From Reticulitermes lucifugus (taxonomy: Eukaryota; Arthropoda; Insecta; Blattodea; Rhinotermitidae), in contig JAKCWW010001075.1 of assembly GCA_026260175.1 (NCBI GenBank), forward strand, positions 17,849-81,848: a DNA stretch of 64,000 nucleotides, given 5' to 3'. A model generated the notes under the pieces. That model did not search any database. It had not been told where the DNA came from and saw nothing but the letters and a program-made list of their open reading frames with translations. Positions 23,074 to 34,340 of the stretch are shown here, one piece after another. The number at the start of each line of letters is the position of its first letter. The stretch's first letter is position 1. Both the position numbers and the translations under genes were made by a program.

Positions 23074-23142
23074 GTATTCCTCAACCATCAACACAGTACA
23101 GAACCACAAGCACCACAGAGCCAAGTATTTCGCCAGAAAAAG
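23074..23142 (+). CDS. DIP-type Ig cell-adhesion protein, exon: Ser/Thr/Pro-rich linker
   Basis: The 23-codon exon reads IPQPSTQYRTTSTTEPSISP then EK. Spliced to the previous exon it gives IKLYRIPQPSTQ, matching the place in DIPs where Ig3 gives way to an IPxxTT-type low-complexity stalk. The acceptor is GCAG at 23070-23073 and the donor is GTGAGT at 23143. Both ends are phase 1. The small size means identification depends on frame, splice sites and the IPQPST match. Confidence 0.8.
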
Positions 23143-23584
23143 GTGAGTGACAACTTGAGGTTACTGAATTTTAACAAAGCCATTATTATGCTCTGAAGAT
23201 GTGAAAACTTCTTAGCTACTAAAGTTAATAAATTAGATTCAGTGACAATGCAAAATTCGTTACATGAACAGTACTTTGGACACTGTCCATTATGTATGGT
23301 AGTCTTACTGGGCTGTGTGAAGAGATCTACACAGCATTGAACGAGACAGCTCTACACACACAAACCGTTCATTGACTTGCATTACACGGAGAGAATATAA
23401 TTGAATATTTATTATTGATATTATTGGCCGATAAGCGGCGGTGCCTTCTGAATAAGGTAAAAACCCTGCGGATTATATACAATGCAGATAATTTTTTGAC
23501 CAAAAGATGGACTGTTAGATTCTAAAGCATAAGCCAGCTTCATGGTTTTATTTAGAGGGTTTTTAATATTTCTTGGTCTGTCAC

Positions 23585-24070
23585 ACTGAGAAAGAAACAG
23601 AGGCTGAGGGTATTCGAGAATAGGGTGCTGAGAAAGATATTTAGGTCTAAGTGGGACGAGATGACAGAGGATTGGACAAGAACACATAACGAGGAGCTTA
23701 GGAGCTTTATGATCTGTATTCCTCACCAAATATTATTGGGGTGGTCAAATCAAGAACAATGAGATGGGCGGAGCGTGTGACAAGTATGGGGGATAGGAGA
23801 GGCGCATACAAGGTTTTGATGGGGAGACCTGAAGGAAAGAACCACTTGGAAGACCTAAGCATAGATGGGAGAATAATATCAACATATATCTTTAAGAAGT
23901 GGGAAGGAGAGAAATGGATTGGACTTATCTGGCTCAAGACAGAACATGCGGGGGGCGCTTGTGAATGCGGTGATAAACTTTCTGGTTTCATGAAATAAGG
24001 GGAGTTTCTTTGCTGGCTAAGAACCTGTTAGCTTCTTAAGAAGGGCTCTGCTCCATGGATTTAATTAGTT
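23585..24070 (+). mobile_element. LINE (non-LTR retrotransposon) ORF2 C-terminal fragment
   Basis: The + strand reads LRVFENRVLRKIFRSKWDEM, then HNEELRSF. After a frame change it gives RTMRWAERVTSMGDRRGAYK, then VLMGRPEGKNHLEDL and WIGLIWLKT. This is the conserved tail of insect non-LTR retrotransposon reverse-transcriptase proteins (RRMRWAGHVARMG..AYxxLxGxPEGKRPxGRP..W). The last part at 24030-24060 keeps the FLRRALLHG-like end in another frame. There are several frame breaks, so it is dead. It sits just after the linker exon of the DIP gene. Confidence 0.85.
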
Positions 24071-25239
24071 AGTTAATAGAACTTATAGCAATTGATATCG
24101 AACCCCGGAACTTTTGAATACAAGGCTGATAAACTAATTGTTGGCCTTCAGGACTGAAGCCTGGTTTTTTTTACTTACTAGTACGCGAGGCGCCATATTA
24201 AACCAAACTAAAATTTTTGGCAGTCATGTTTTCTACGATCAGACTACGTTAATGAAACTTTCATAATTTTGAGGACACTCAGTGCATGAAATCCCATGAA
24301 CTGACATTAAGTGGCGTTATTAATACTCCCAAACACAAAACTGACACGACCACTTTTTGGTAAGTCTATGACGACAGTTGTACTGTTAATGCTAGTATAT
24401 TGAAGGCGCAAAAAATTTGAGTGCCCTTCTTTTCCATTGTGTTATGCCAAGTTTCACTATAATATGACACGTGATATAAAATAAGCCTATTTGTGCTAAC
24501 CTTCAGATGACTTTGCTGTAAAGGTAACTTTCTTCACAAAACAAGTATAGAAGGAAGGGAGGAAGATTAAATAAACACTTAGGTGTTAAAGCATTTCTGT
24601 GTTCCTCTAGACATAATATATGTGCACTGGATCGTTGGTGAAGCTGAATTTCCTTTTAAACTGTACCAGTGTACCGTGTTCTGCCAACAACCTGCACCTT
24701 ACCCTGTAATGAGTAACATGATTGCGAAAAGTTCCCTTTTTAAGTTAATAGCTGAAATAAATCTTTCAGTACCTCTAAGCTCCCCATTTATGTCACCTCC
24801 AGCTTAACACTAGAGCGGAGTTTTCATCAGCAGATAGTGACTACCGCTGAACATCTTGTAGTAAAATTGATGATCTAGTAGCAAGTTTCTCTGAAACATC
24901 GGTGCATTTCTATCAGGCCACACGGCATCACGTAGCGTAAGGTAGTAATTTTTGTAGTAAAATTCTTAGGATTATTTGTAAATACTCTTCCATGTCACAA
25001 TTTCCATTAACGTGATAGTTGCGAGGACCATAATTCTTACAATTCTCTGTACATTTTAAGTTAATTATCTCTGTTCTCGAAAATACACACGATCAGACAT
25101 TTTTCAGTTATCCGATTTGTGAAACATACGTAGTCATGAATACCCTAAGTGACTTCACGATAAAAATACGTAACTTTACCTAGATGCACAGTATTCAATT
25201 ATTGACTTTTTCTTACGGCTCGTCCTAAAAGGGAGGAAG

Positions 25240-25500
25240 CAATAGCACAATGACCTCACGAGACATTATTAGGAGGATAAAGTAAAGGAGGTAGATACAT
25301 TATGAGCATGTAGAACGCATGTGTATGGCGTGAAGTGCAGACGGAGGTTTGATTTGAAAACGAAATTAATGAGAAGGCCCGGCAGATCAAATGACAATTT
25401 GGAGGATAATATTAAACGTAAGTTAGGAGTTTTGCTGATTCATCTGCTCCAGGATAGGAAAGAGTATGTTGGTGTCTTTATAATGATAACAAAGACGTCG
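25240..25500 (+). mobile_element. second LINE ORF2 C-terminal remnant
   Basis: The + strand frame contains RRPGRSNDNLEDNIKRKLG then LIHLLQDRKEYV, which align with the GRPRRRWEDNIKxDL..IHLAQDRDxWR motif of insect LINE tails. Upstream are broken pieces that fit the HVERM part. Stops and shifts show decay. It lies in the same orientation as the fragment at 23585. Confidence 0.75.
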
Positions 25501-25654
25501 GAATCCATAGAGAACGCAGAATTTCATAATGAGCTGTGTAAGTATTCGATTTTGAAGTTTCACTTTTTTGTATGCGAGTGAGGTACTGTAATCTCCAGTT
25601 AAAGCCCAGTTGGCCTCACAAAATAACACAAATCCTTTAAAAATAATTTTCTCC

Positions 25655-25965
25655 AGCCTTCGTGAGCCGGGGTGTCTTAGTCGGTGTGACTAGACTGGAC
25701 AACCGAGGAAACTTGGTTCGATTCCTCGCAGGGGCAAGAGACGTATCTCTTCTGTAGAACGTCCAGACCAGGTTTGCTGCCTTCCAGCCTTCTATTTGAT
25801 GTGTACTGCGGGATCCTTTCACGGGTGCAAAGCGGTGTAGGCGTTAAGCTATCCATTTCCGCCCTCTCTCTAGCACCAAGGTTGAGAATGAGTAATGTTA
25901 TACCTGCACTTCCCATGTGCTATCATAGCTTGCATAGCGATAAAAGCGTATCTTCGTATCTACCC
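25655..25965 (+). mobile_element. tRNA-derived SINE, family D, near full length
   Basis: The head has a box A-like TAGTCGGTGTGACTAG and box B GGTTCGATTCC at the right spacing. The body includes CTAGCACCAAGGTTGAGAAT and CTTGCATAGCGATA. This body recurs at 47222-47365, 63045-63175 and, reversed, at 29092-29190, usually with AAAGCGGCCRGRGCG and CTTCATGGC. The ORFs seen here on both strands come from the SINE. Confidence 0.8.
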
Positions 25966-26994
25966 CTTTCTTCTACATCTTGCTAACACACCTATTATTT
26001 TGTTTTTCGAATCAGGCTTTTTCTTTTCAATGCCCATTTTTCAGTAATTGCTAAAGAGTTTTATTTAAGAAGTTTATGCTTATTACTATAAAAAAAGTAT
26101 TTGTGAAAGTATGTACATTTTTATATGCGCCACGTTTTGCCACTATTTCCTTGTCATAATATCGTTTTACTATTCTGAAGTATCTGAAACATTTATAGCA
26201 ATGTCATAATTCCCAAAATATTAAGATTATTAATCTGTATGACATGATTTCTTAAACGGTATAATACATACTTTCCCTTACAAAATGCACAATTATTTGA
26301 TTATGGAGAGCAAATGAAAAGTTGGAGCTCTTTTCCCCGAATGATTTTTGGAACGAGCGGTTTCAGAGACACTGTATGCGGAAAATATGGCATTGTAGAG
26401 CCCTGCCTTGTCGTATCTCCAATGTCTTACCAACAGCAACACCCACACAGCGGAGGAAAAAAATTTGTTGTGGGATCAGCGATAACATTATGCTATACAG
26501 AAAAATAGCCACATATTTTGCTACCTTCGGTTTCGATTACTGTGATAGCAGAATACGGGATGCAGACTTGGCTGTAACAAACATATCCGGGCTTCAGAGT
26601 TTTAAGACAACATATGCGATTGGAGTATTGAGTGCAGTGGTAGCAAGAGCGTTGAAAAAATAACTGCCAGCAGTCGTTACCACAGCGACAGTGACGGATG
26701 GTCCTGGATTATGAGGATTTACACGAGACGTCCCCTCTAGCACGTCTCATGTTATTTCATAAATAAACGGAGAAAGAAACCCCAGTGCTACCAACACAGA
26801 ACGATACACGGTTTTATCACTTCCTGTCGCTTCATGTTCAGAAGAAGTGCAGCGGAATCCGCATATTATTTAGTGTGAAGTAAAAACAACAAATCATATA
26901 TGTTACTACACTATCAAATTTCTGTGTTTTAAAGCATCTGGTCTTATTTAAGTAACATTTACGATTAGTAAATTCTGCTGTTAGTGTCCTTTTG

Positions 26995-27340
26995 CTATTT
27001 GGGTCATGGGGCACACGGTGGCGTAGTTGGTTGAGGCACTACGCTACAAACCGGAACGTCGCGGTTTCGATTCCCGATNNNNNNNNNNNNNNNNNNNNNN
27101 NNNNNNNNNNNNNNNNNNNNNNNNNNNNNNNNNNNNNNNNNNNNNNNNNNNNNNNNNNNNNNNNNNNNNNNNNNNNNNNNNNNNNNNNNNNNNNNNNNNN
27201 NNNNNNNNNNNNNNNNNNNNNNNNNNNNNNNNNNNNNNNNNNNNNNNNNNNNNNNNNNNNNNNNNNNNNNNNNNNNNNGAGCCTCAACCTCCTGGACCCC
27301 TCAGGGCCTGTCCAGGCCTGTAATGGGGTTGCTTTACTTT
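26995..27340 (+). mobile_element. tRNA-derived SINE, family C, interrupted by assembly gap
   Basis: The head reads GGTGGCGTAGTTGG (box A-like) and GCGGTTTCGATTCCC (box B-like). A 200-base N run removes the body. After it comes GAGCCTCAACCTCCTGGA, then CCAGGCCTGTAATGGGG and a T-run. The same tail occurs at 39150-39216 (GAGCCTCAACCTCCTGGAGG), which links the two halves to one family. The open frames across the gap are artefacts of the N run. Confidence 0.75.
27079..27278. other. assembly gap, 200 N
   Basis: A run of 200 N placed inside a SINE. The round size suggests a scaffold gap of nominal length. Confidence 0.99.
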
Positions 27341-27498
27341 TTTTTTTACGTTGTTCTCATAAAGTTTACTAGCATTTTCTTCAGTGAGCAGGGTAAATTA
27401 ATACTATTAGTGCGTAGATATTTATGACATTTACTACTCCATTCGCTTTAGGTCGATTAAACAGTACAGGTATCCCAACACGCAGGCATAAATTCCTT

Positions 27499-27574
27499 TG
27501 AAATCCGCGGTCTTCTGGGGTATTAAGCGTCGTCGTACGACGACGCTTATTACCCCAGAAGACCGCAGATTTCA
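27499..27574. repeat. 76-bp palindrome centred on GTCGTCGTACGACGAC
   Basis: Two 38-bp arms meet without spacer at 27536/27537 and are reverse complements apart from single mismatches (TGAAATCCGCGGTCTTCTGG.. against ..AGAAGACCGCAGATTTCA). The core is CpG-rich. The following CATCGCGGCGGAAGCCTGAAAT resembles part of a further repeat arm. Confidence 0.9.
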
Positions 27575-28137
27575 TCAACATCGCGGCGGAAGCCTGAAAT
27601 CAAAATAAATTCCTTTGTTGACTAATCATGAACCTTTACGTTACTCATTTCCCTCCATCATCCTCTTAGTCTAAATACTAAAGAAGAGAAAACTAAAAAT
27701 GAAAAAATGTAAAAACCTGCATTTAAAAATGTAAAATTTTGATAACATTTTTATAATTTAATAAGAGGGTTGCATCTAAATTTTAGCAGCAAGAAAATGT
27801 ATGCATGTTAGCAATTTTTTGACAAATGCGTTAAGAGGTTTGCAAGTGGCCATGAGTCACTCTGGAGTGAAATCTTTATGCTGAGTTTCTTCCTTGACAG
27901 TGACTCCGGTGGACCGGATGAAACTAGAGTGCGGGCCATCAGTTGCCGAATTGTGCCTTAGATCATGCTTTCCGTGTAGAACATAGAATGTATGCTAATA
28001 TGTGGCAATTATTTTCAGAAACGCTAAATAGCACACACAACAAATGGCTGTATCACGAAAGAAGTGTTCGTCTCCGAGCAGTACTGCTACTCACAGTGGC
28101 TTTTACAAACTGCTGAAATATTCTTATCTTTTGTCAG

Positions 28138-28245
28138 CAGAGAAGAAGCAGAAATCTCGTCAGAAGGAACCACAGTCACACGAGGAAGATGCTGATAACG
28201 AGATTATAGACCTCTCAGACCCAGAGAGAATCACCAAAGAGAGAG
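28138..28245 (+). CDS. DIP-type Ig cell-adhesion protein, exon: charged C-terminal region
   Basis: The exon encodes about 36 codons including EKKQKSRQKEPQSHEEDADN then EIIDLSDPERITKER. It follows a pyrimidine-rich tract and the tandem acceptor CAGCAG (28135-28140). Use of the second AG would start the exon at 28141 and change one residue of the join while keeping the frame. The donor is probably GTGGGT at 28246, phase 1 again. Without splicing there, the frame runs to a stop at 28398-28400 with a His-rich end, which looks less protein-like. A glycolipid-anchor signal, expected at the end of DIPs, is not seen, so a further exon is likely. Membership rests on phase, position and composition. 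Confidence 0.65.
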
Positions 28246-28750
28246 GTGGGTGTGGCATCGCAAAGGGCCACGGTACATTACACTGCCACAAGAGTGTGAC
28301 GACACAGACCCTACAGTTCCATGTTAGGGGAGCGTTCCTTGCAGTTGATGACGACGAAGAAATAATGTTGTATCATCGTCATCATTATCATCATCATTAA
28401 TCAAAGACTGTTTCTCTAAATAACTATATAAGTAATCAGTTTGCTGAAAATTAATTCGCGTTAAAGGCTATAATTGCGCTACGTTATATATAAAGTTTTG
28501 GTTTATACTTCAAAGAGAAAACAGCTGTACAGAGATTCGTCAAACACATCACATATAAAATAACTTATTTTCTTTGGAAAGAATCTTGAATGTTTTTACG
28601 GAAATAATGGCCGATTATTTTGAGAACCATACGGAATACCTAAGTATACTTCGTGGGGAAAATGCAGGGTTCTTAGTGTTATATCTGCCGGTAAGTACAG
28701 TAACACCTAGGTTTTCAAGGTTTAGCTGGTACTTTTCGTCGTCGTGTTCG

Positions 28751-28759
28751 TAATAGTAA

Positions 28760-28796
<37 letters not shown>

Positions 28797-28816
28797 TGTT
28801 GTTGTTGTTGTTGTTT
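28751..28816. repeat. compound AGT/TTG microsatellite
   Basis: About 14 AGT-type units run directly into about 7 TTG units. The reverse strand encodes the poly-Leu/poly-Gln run of a spurious ORF. Confidence 0.95.
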
Positions 28817-29091
28817 TGTTTTTGTTTCAGGTATGCTTCGTGGATTGTTGAACTTTTGTTTATAAATTAAGGGTGAATTTATAGCTTTAAACGAGACAAG
28901 GTCACCACCTCTACTGTCATAATCACCAAAAAACGACCACAAAAATTACGTAGTAATATGAGGTATAGAACTCTTATTACAACATAGTATACAGTCATCA
29001 CTGCGGTAAATCTGTCCCTATCTACGTCATGAATGAACATAGGGGGATCAGAATTATAACCCTACTCTTTCTTAATTTCAGCATTAAATGG

Positions 29092-29190
29092 AGGTTAGTG
29101 GTCAACATAGGGCCCCGGCCGCTTTACTCCCGGGAAAGAACCCCGGTACCCATTGAATAGGAGTCTGGGTGAGCCCCAGAAAAATTCTGT
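29092..29190 (-). mobile_element. SINE family D fragment (minus strand)
   Basis: The reverse complement reads TGGGGCTCACCCAGACTCC, then TACCGGGGTTCTTTCCCGGG, AGTAAAGCGGCCGGGG and TTGACCACTAACC. It shares the AAAGCGGCC..GTTGACCA block with 47222-47365 and 63045-63175. The head and 3' end are missing. Confidence 0.65.
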
Positions 29191-30725
29191 TACAATTTGG
29201 AGAAGATAAAACTTTTTGCCCAAATATACAACGCATAATAATTTATTGTTTCTTTAAAAATGTTTTATTATCTCGAGCGGGTCAATAACATAGGATTAAT
29301 GGTTATTATTATTATTATTATTAGCATCATTACTATCATCCTCACATAATCTTCTATGTCTTATTACAATAGATAATAATGCAACAACATTACTTTCTCC
29401 TCTGAGGAACCAGATAATGTTCTTTATTAAGCTATGCTAATACTCCTCTTAAGAATTTGCACCTTGCGCTCCATTCAGGTTGCGCATTCTATAATGAAAT
29501 CCGACTGTTTTAGATACCTTATATTTAAGCGGGTAAGTGACAGATTTATTATCTCTGATTATTACATCAGAAGAAATGTAAAGTAGCAAAAGTGCACTTA
29601 TTTAATAATATAAAAGCATTTCTTATGGATAGGTTTAAGTACAAGAAATCTATCCCAGTATTATCGGAATCCAGCCTCCGTGCCCTCAAATGACGTAACT
29701 TCTGTTTTCTGTATACTAACTACAATAATGTTATTTAAATCTCGGATAACTGCATTCGAGTCCACGTCGAAGTCACTTTGCAACATAGAGGCATTATTTT
29801 CCTATTGGCATCAAGTTCGTACCTCACAGTAAGCACATCTCATATCCATTACAACGAGACAGAAAATGGTGTATTCCCTAAAGTAATACAATAAGTGTAC
29901 CAAGATGTTCTTTACTTTCAAAATATCGTAAGGTTTTACTGTACCAGTCGGCGAAAAATAAATTTCATTTACACCTATAAGCACGGATTTCACTACCTCG
30001 ATTTTAACGAAATTCATAGATGCTCAAGAACTTTGTGCAGAAAACTTTTACTGAATTACGCTCAAATCCGACAAAAATAGTTAGAAATATTTCGTTCCCA
30101 TAATTAGCATGAATTTCAGTGGTCGGTTTTTATGAAAAGCACAGTCACTCAGTAAATATTTGTGGACATGCACTCTATCGAATTGTAGACAGATCGCAAT
30201 AAAAATAGATCATGTTTTCAAAATAGTATTTACGCCCTTAGTAAACTCTACCTTTCTCTGCATTGTTCTTCACGAAACTCACATCCACTCAACGGCATTT
30301 CGAGGAGATATTCTACAACGAATTTCACCCAAGTCGGTGAAGAGTTATGGAAAGTCCAGGTACAAATTAATTTAGGCCCTTAAGTAAAGTGTGACTGTCT
30401 GTGTGCCGATTTTCACTAAACTTAGGCTTCGTCGACAACTCAAAGGAGAATAACGACGTCAAGAAATACTCTGTTCCATGAAGTTAGTGCAACGCCTTAC
30501 GCGATAACTGCGTTCCCCTTACAGTTCTTCCCATCTCACTGTCCTCAAACATTGTAGGCGGAATCGAGAAGTGCGTCTTGTAAACTCCGGACAAAGATCG
30601 GACGTTCTCAGTTACCGGTTTTTGGATTTTGCCAGTCACCTTGAGGCAAATACCGAAATATCCACCAGTCCCTAGCTACTACGTTTCAATTCATCATACA
30701 CAACTCCTACCATTTTATGTATTTA

Positions 30726-30918
30726 AATTAATTTATATACACAATGACTTCCTACATGTTTCTGTCAAACACGTACCCGCTCTGAGGGAGGAAAATACAA
30801 AGAATGTGTACATTAAAAATTATAATTATAACTTTAATATATTCATCATTCTTATTTTACCTCCCTGAAGATGGTCACGTGTTTGGCCGAAACATGTATT
30901 TGTGTATATAAATTAATC
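30726..30918. repeat. imperfect snapback repeat with hammerhead-like core
   Basis: Outer arms AATTAATTTATATACACA (30726-30743) and TGTGTATATAAATTAATC (30901-30918) pair, and inner parts pair imperfectly (ACATGTTTCTGTC against GGCCGAAACATGT; GAGGGAGG against CCTCCCT). The + strand has CTGAAGA (30865-30871), a GGTCA/TGGCC stem and GAAA (30889-30892) followed by CATGTA, in hammerhead order. The left arm has a decayed version. Confidence 0.65.
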
Positions 30919-32603
30919 TTAATATACTCGTACGCATTCTGTTAGTAATACTACAATTGTTTAATGCACGGATTATGGATCATACAAATTTCCTCCAACC
31001 ATATTACATTCGACACAATTTTCAGCATCTGATAGAAAGTCGTAAAAAGCAATAATGAGAATATCTACCAGAAAAACTCTTGTTGTTTCTCACTTGACGT
31101 AAGGTACCTGGAATACTGACAGCACCCAGAGGGAAAGTTGTAATACAGACGAAAGGAAGTACTACGTCGCTGCAGCCGATGCGGGTCGGTCAGGGAAAGT
31201 AGAGCAGGCCGCTTATCTGGAACTGAACTGCAGGTCTCATAAATTGATAAAGACTGATAGGCACTGAAGCAGAATAGCTTTATCTGTATCAGAATGCCGA
31301 GCGGATACAAGGCTTACGATATACCGGCAAGTGCTGAGGTTCTGCTGTGGGGATAACGTGCATCAACACACGGGATTCTGGAATCGCTTTCCCAGAAGGC
31401 TGCTTTGCGTGCTACACAGTTTTATGGCAAAAAGAATAAGTTTATCTTCTTTGAGAATGTAATCATTCCAGCGGATGTAAAATGAGAGTGTGCGGACTTG
31501 ATTAATCTGGCTCAGGTCATAGAAAGATACGGGCTTTTGTGAACAGCGGATAAATCTTAAGATTAAAAGAACGCGAGGAAATTCTTGAGCAACTGTGAAA
31601 ACATTCGCTTCTCATTTATTTAGATATTATTGAAATATTAGTAAAATATGAAATATATGATAATCGATTGAATTAGCAATTAGATTCATGTGGAAAGTTC
31701 TAACGTAATTTTGATTTTCATAAAAAAAACCATAAATTTTAAAATTATGAATATATTCACTGTTTAATTTTCCCAAGCATCCCCTTATATCACCCTCTCA
31801 GATCTAAATAACTTTCTCGGCATCCAGTTCTCGCAACCCCCCAGCCTATGTTCTTCCCTTAATGTGAGAGTCTAAACTTTACACCCATACCAAATTATAG
31901 ACAAAATTATATATATGTATATTTCGTTAAGGGACCTTAAAATTTTAGGCCGAATCGCACCAGACATACTCCAAATTTAATCTACTCTTTTAATTAATTC
32001 GTGAATGAAATATTTTGTCCTACTACAATGTGTTTTTATGTAATACATATGTAGTTACACACATTTATGTAGGTCGTCCAAGTTTGAAGCAACTAACAGG
32101 AAAGTAATTTACTTTATGCTTAGCAAATACCAATTTGTTTTAGTATATCAGTGACTGTTTAAGAAGTTTTATTACAGTGTAAGTTGCACTTTAACTTTAA
32201 AAAATACACATTTTTTCTACATAGTTAAACTGTACATTTTGTAGTAAGGAGCTATTACTTCTAAACGACATCAGCTGATGGGACTTTGTAATGGTAACGC
32301 ACTGTGTTGTGTGTAAGATGGGAAGTGAATTTTCAAGTAATATTCAGATGATTTTAAAGCTTTACAGTGTTAATATAAGAAATCCAAATTCTGCGAGCTG
32401 CTGCTCTTTCACTCATGAGACATAAATGGGTGACCCACCTGCATAAACTACAATAACACCGCGTAGACACTGTAGACAGTTACAGTTTACGTGCTGTTGA
32501 CGTAAGTGGGGAGGAAGAAAAGCCTTATTCCATGTAACATTTCACAGTTTTTCTTCGAAATATCTGCATTGTCAATTACGTACTGTATGTAGATAGGTTC
32601 TTC

Positions 32604-32604
<1 letters not shown>

Positions 32605-32638
<34 letters not shown>
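32605..32638. repeat. TA microsatellite
   Basis: A run of AT/TA dinucleotides interrupted by one TGTA. Confidence 0.95.
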
Positions 32639-33100
32639 CTGTGCTTTTTAAGAAGTATTTTGGCTGACAGTTGAGTTTTTATTTACTTATTCCATTTATA
32701 AGCTGATGCTTTACTTACAGCTCTGTTGCCTGAGTTCGCATAGGTTTTTGTAGGTAAGGATAACATATGAGTACGTCATCTCAGAAAATTTACTTTTGTA
32801 ATAAACACCTGAAAATTGTTACACAAAAAAAGAGTATATACCTAAGTGTTCCAAGGGGCATGAGGAGCTGAATATACATCCTGCATTCCTGATAGTTCTA
32901 TTCCAGAACACTACGTTCTTCCCTACCTCACAATGTAAATGTCACGTTAATGGCATTTCACACAAGTGTGCCCCAGGGCCTTCAATTTTCCGCGTCTCTG
33001 AAACTTGTTTATAGGCATTTGTTAGAACTCCTAGGCCGAAAGTTCGGCTCATCTTAAGACATTTAAGTAAATGCGAAAACACAGACTCATACGGAATGCA

Positions 33101-33128
33101 GACACACACACAAACACACACACACATG
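33101..33128. repeat. CA microsatellite
   Basis: A run of CA dinucleotides with a single CAAA interruption. Confidence 0.95.
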
Positions 33129-34169
33129 CACAGAAAGTTATGTGAACTCATGTTTGCAGTTTTCGGGCAGTACAAATAGTTCAATATTTAGACCGCCATG
33201 CCACTCTTGTGGTAGATAGGTGGCACATGCGCGAATTGTGGTTTGTTTAGCAGCGGCTTGTTTTTATTTTGTGTAATAATTTCATCTTTATTCTTCTATT
33301 TCCTCTCCTACGTCTTCACGTCAAACAACTTTCTTTCTTTATTTGTTTTGCTCACCAGAAGAAGACTAAAAAACTTCAAGAAAAGCAGAAGTTTACCTAT
33401 CCATACAAATGGTGGACGTATGGTCGAACACCTCAGTAATCTTTACTATATATCCGTCTTACGCAATTCTGTGGGCTTGTCGTCGCTTCTTTTGGAATAT
33501 TAACAATAAATTTACCTAATACAAGGAGAGAATTATTCAGGTTCCTTAGCCAAAATGTATCAAGCATATTGATTATAAATTTCGATGATTAAATAATTAG
33601 TGTAATACTGTTTATAACTGTAAAATACAATTCTCGGAATAATAGAACAGAAAGCAATCAGCATTGCTGCAGCATCCATAACCAAACTTTCTAATAATTT
33701 ATTTGAGTCTCAAACATGAGTTCGCTTAGAAGTTACGCGAAATAGCTACGTGATCAAGTGCGGTTAAGAAATAATTTGGATCACCGTTAGCTGAGATTGT
33801 AAACTCAAAGCTATGCCGAAAGCAGAGATAATATAAATATTAATGCCCGTTATAGTAAAAAGTAAAAAAACCTAATTTAGCTCATTTATTACAGTGCTTT
33901 TAACAAGGAATCTAATGTCAATTAAAGGCAAGCACTAAAAGACGTGAAAATAAAAAAGGAAATTTAAAAGAAAATAAAGAAAGCAAGGTATAAAGAGGGA
34001 GAAAATAAAATAAAATAAAATAAAATAATTATATTAACAGGATTATGATGATGATTATGACGACAACAACAGCAACAACAGATTTATCAATATGTCCCTT
34101 AAAGAGATGATACTTTCCCAGGTCGTGAAGAAATAAAACCCTTCATATCTTAAGAAGCATGTTGCCGAG

Positions 34170-34340
34170 TGCATATATGTAGCGGCTAGCTTATCTCTTC
34201 TTACCTGGAAGATTCCAGTTTCGAATCTGGACAACAGATAGGATACTCTGGTTGAGAGTTTTAGCGGTTTCTCTCGACTCGTTCAAGGAAGTCTAGACTG
34301 AGGCAATAAAATAGGCTTCGAAAATTACAGACCAGATTCC
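34170..34340 (+). mobile_element. possible tRNA-derived SINE fragment
   Basis: TAGCGGCTAGCTTATC is followed about 35 bp later by CCAGTTTCGAATCTGG, which resembles box A and box B of a tRNA promoter. The downstream body (GGATACTCTGGTTGAGAG) is not shared with the other copies I can see, so the family is uncertain. Confidence 0.35.

Larger units (their letters stand above)
23143..28137 (+). other. DIP intron, about 5 kb, with LINE and SINE insertions
   Basis: This intron lies between the linker exon and the charged exon. It contains a LINE 3' fragment, a second LINE remnant, one full-length SINE, another SINE interrupted by an N gap, and a 76-bp palindrome. About 26.0-26.9 kb has overlapping ORFs of 64 and 113 codons that I could not assign. 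Confidence 0.65.

Noticed and set aside
25655-25740. Intact tRNA gene
   Set aside because: Box A and box B are present, but the acceptor stem does not pair and the sequence continues into a SINE body.
26314-26663. Overlapping 64- and 113-codon ORFs
   Set aside because: Two frames are open together, composition is uneven, and no domain is recognised; not supported as a gene.
27027-27372. Open frames of about 80-126 codons across an N run
   Set aside because: The frames are open only because N codons contain no stops; the flanks are a SINE.
28715-28942. Minus-strand ORF with poly-Leu and poly-Gln
   Set aside because: It is the translation of an AGT/TTG microsatellite.
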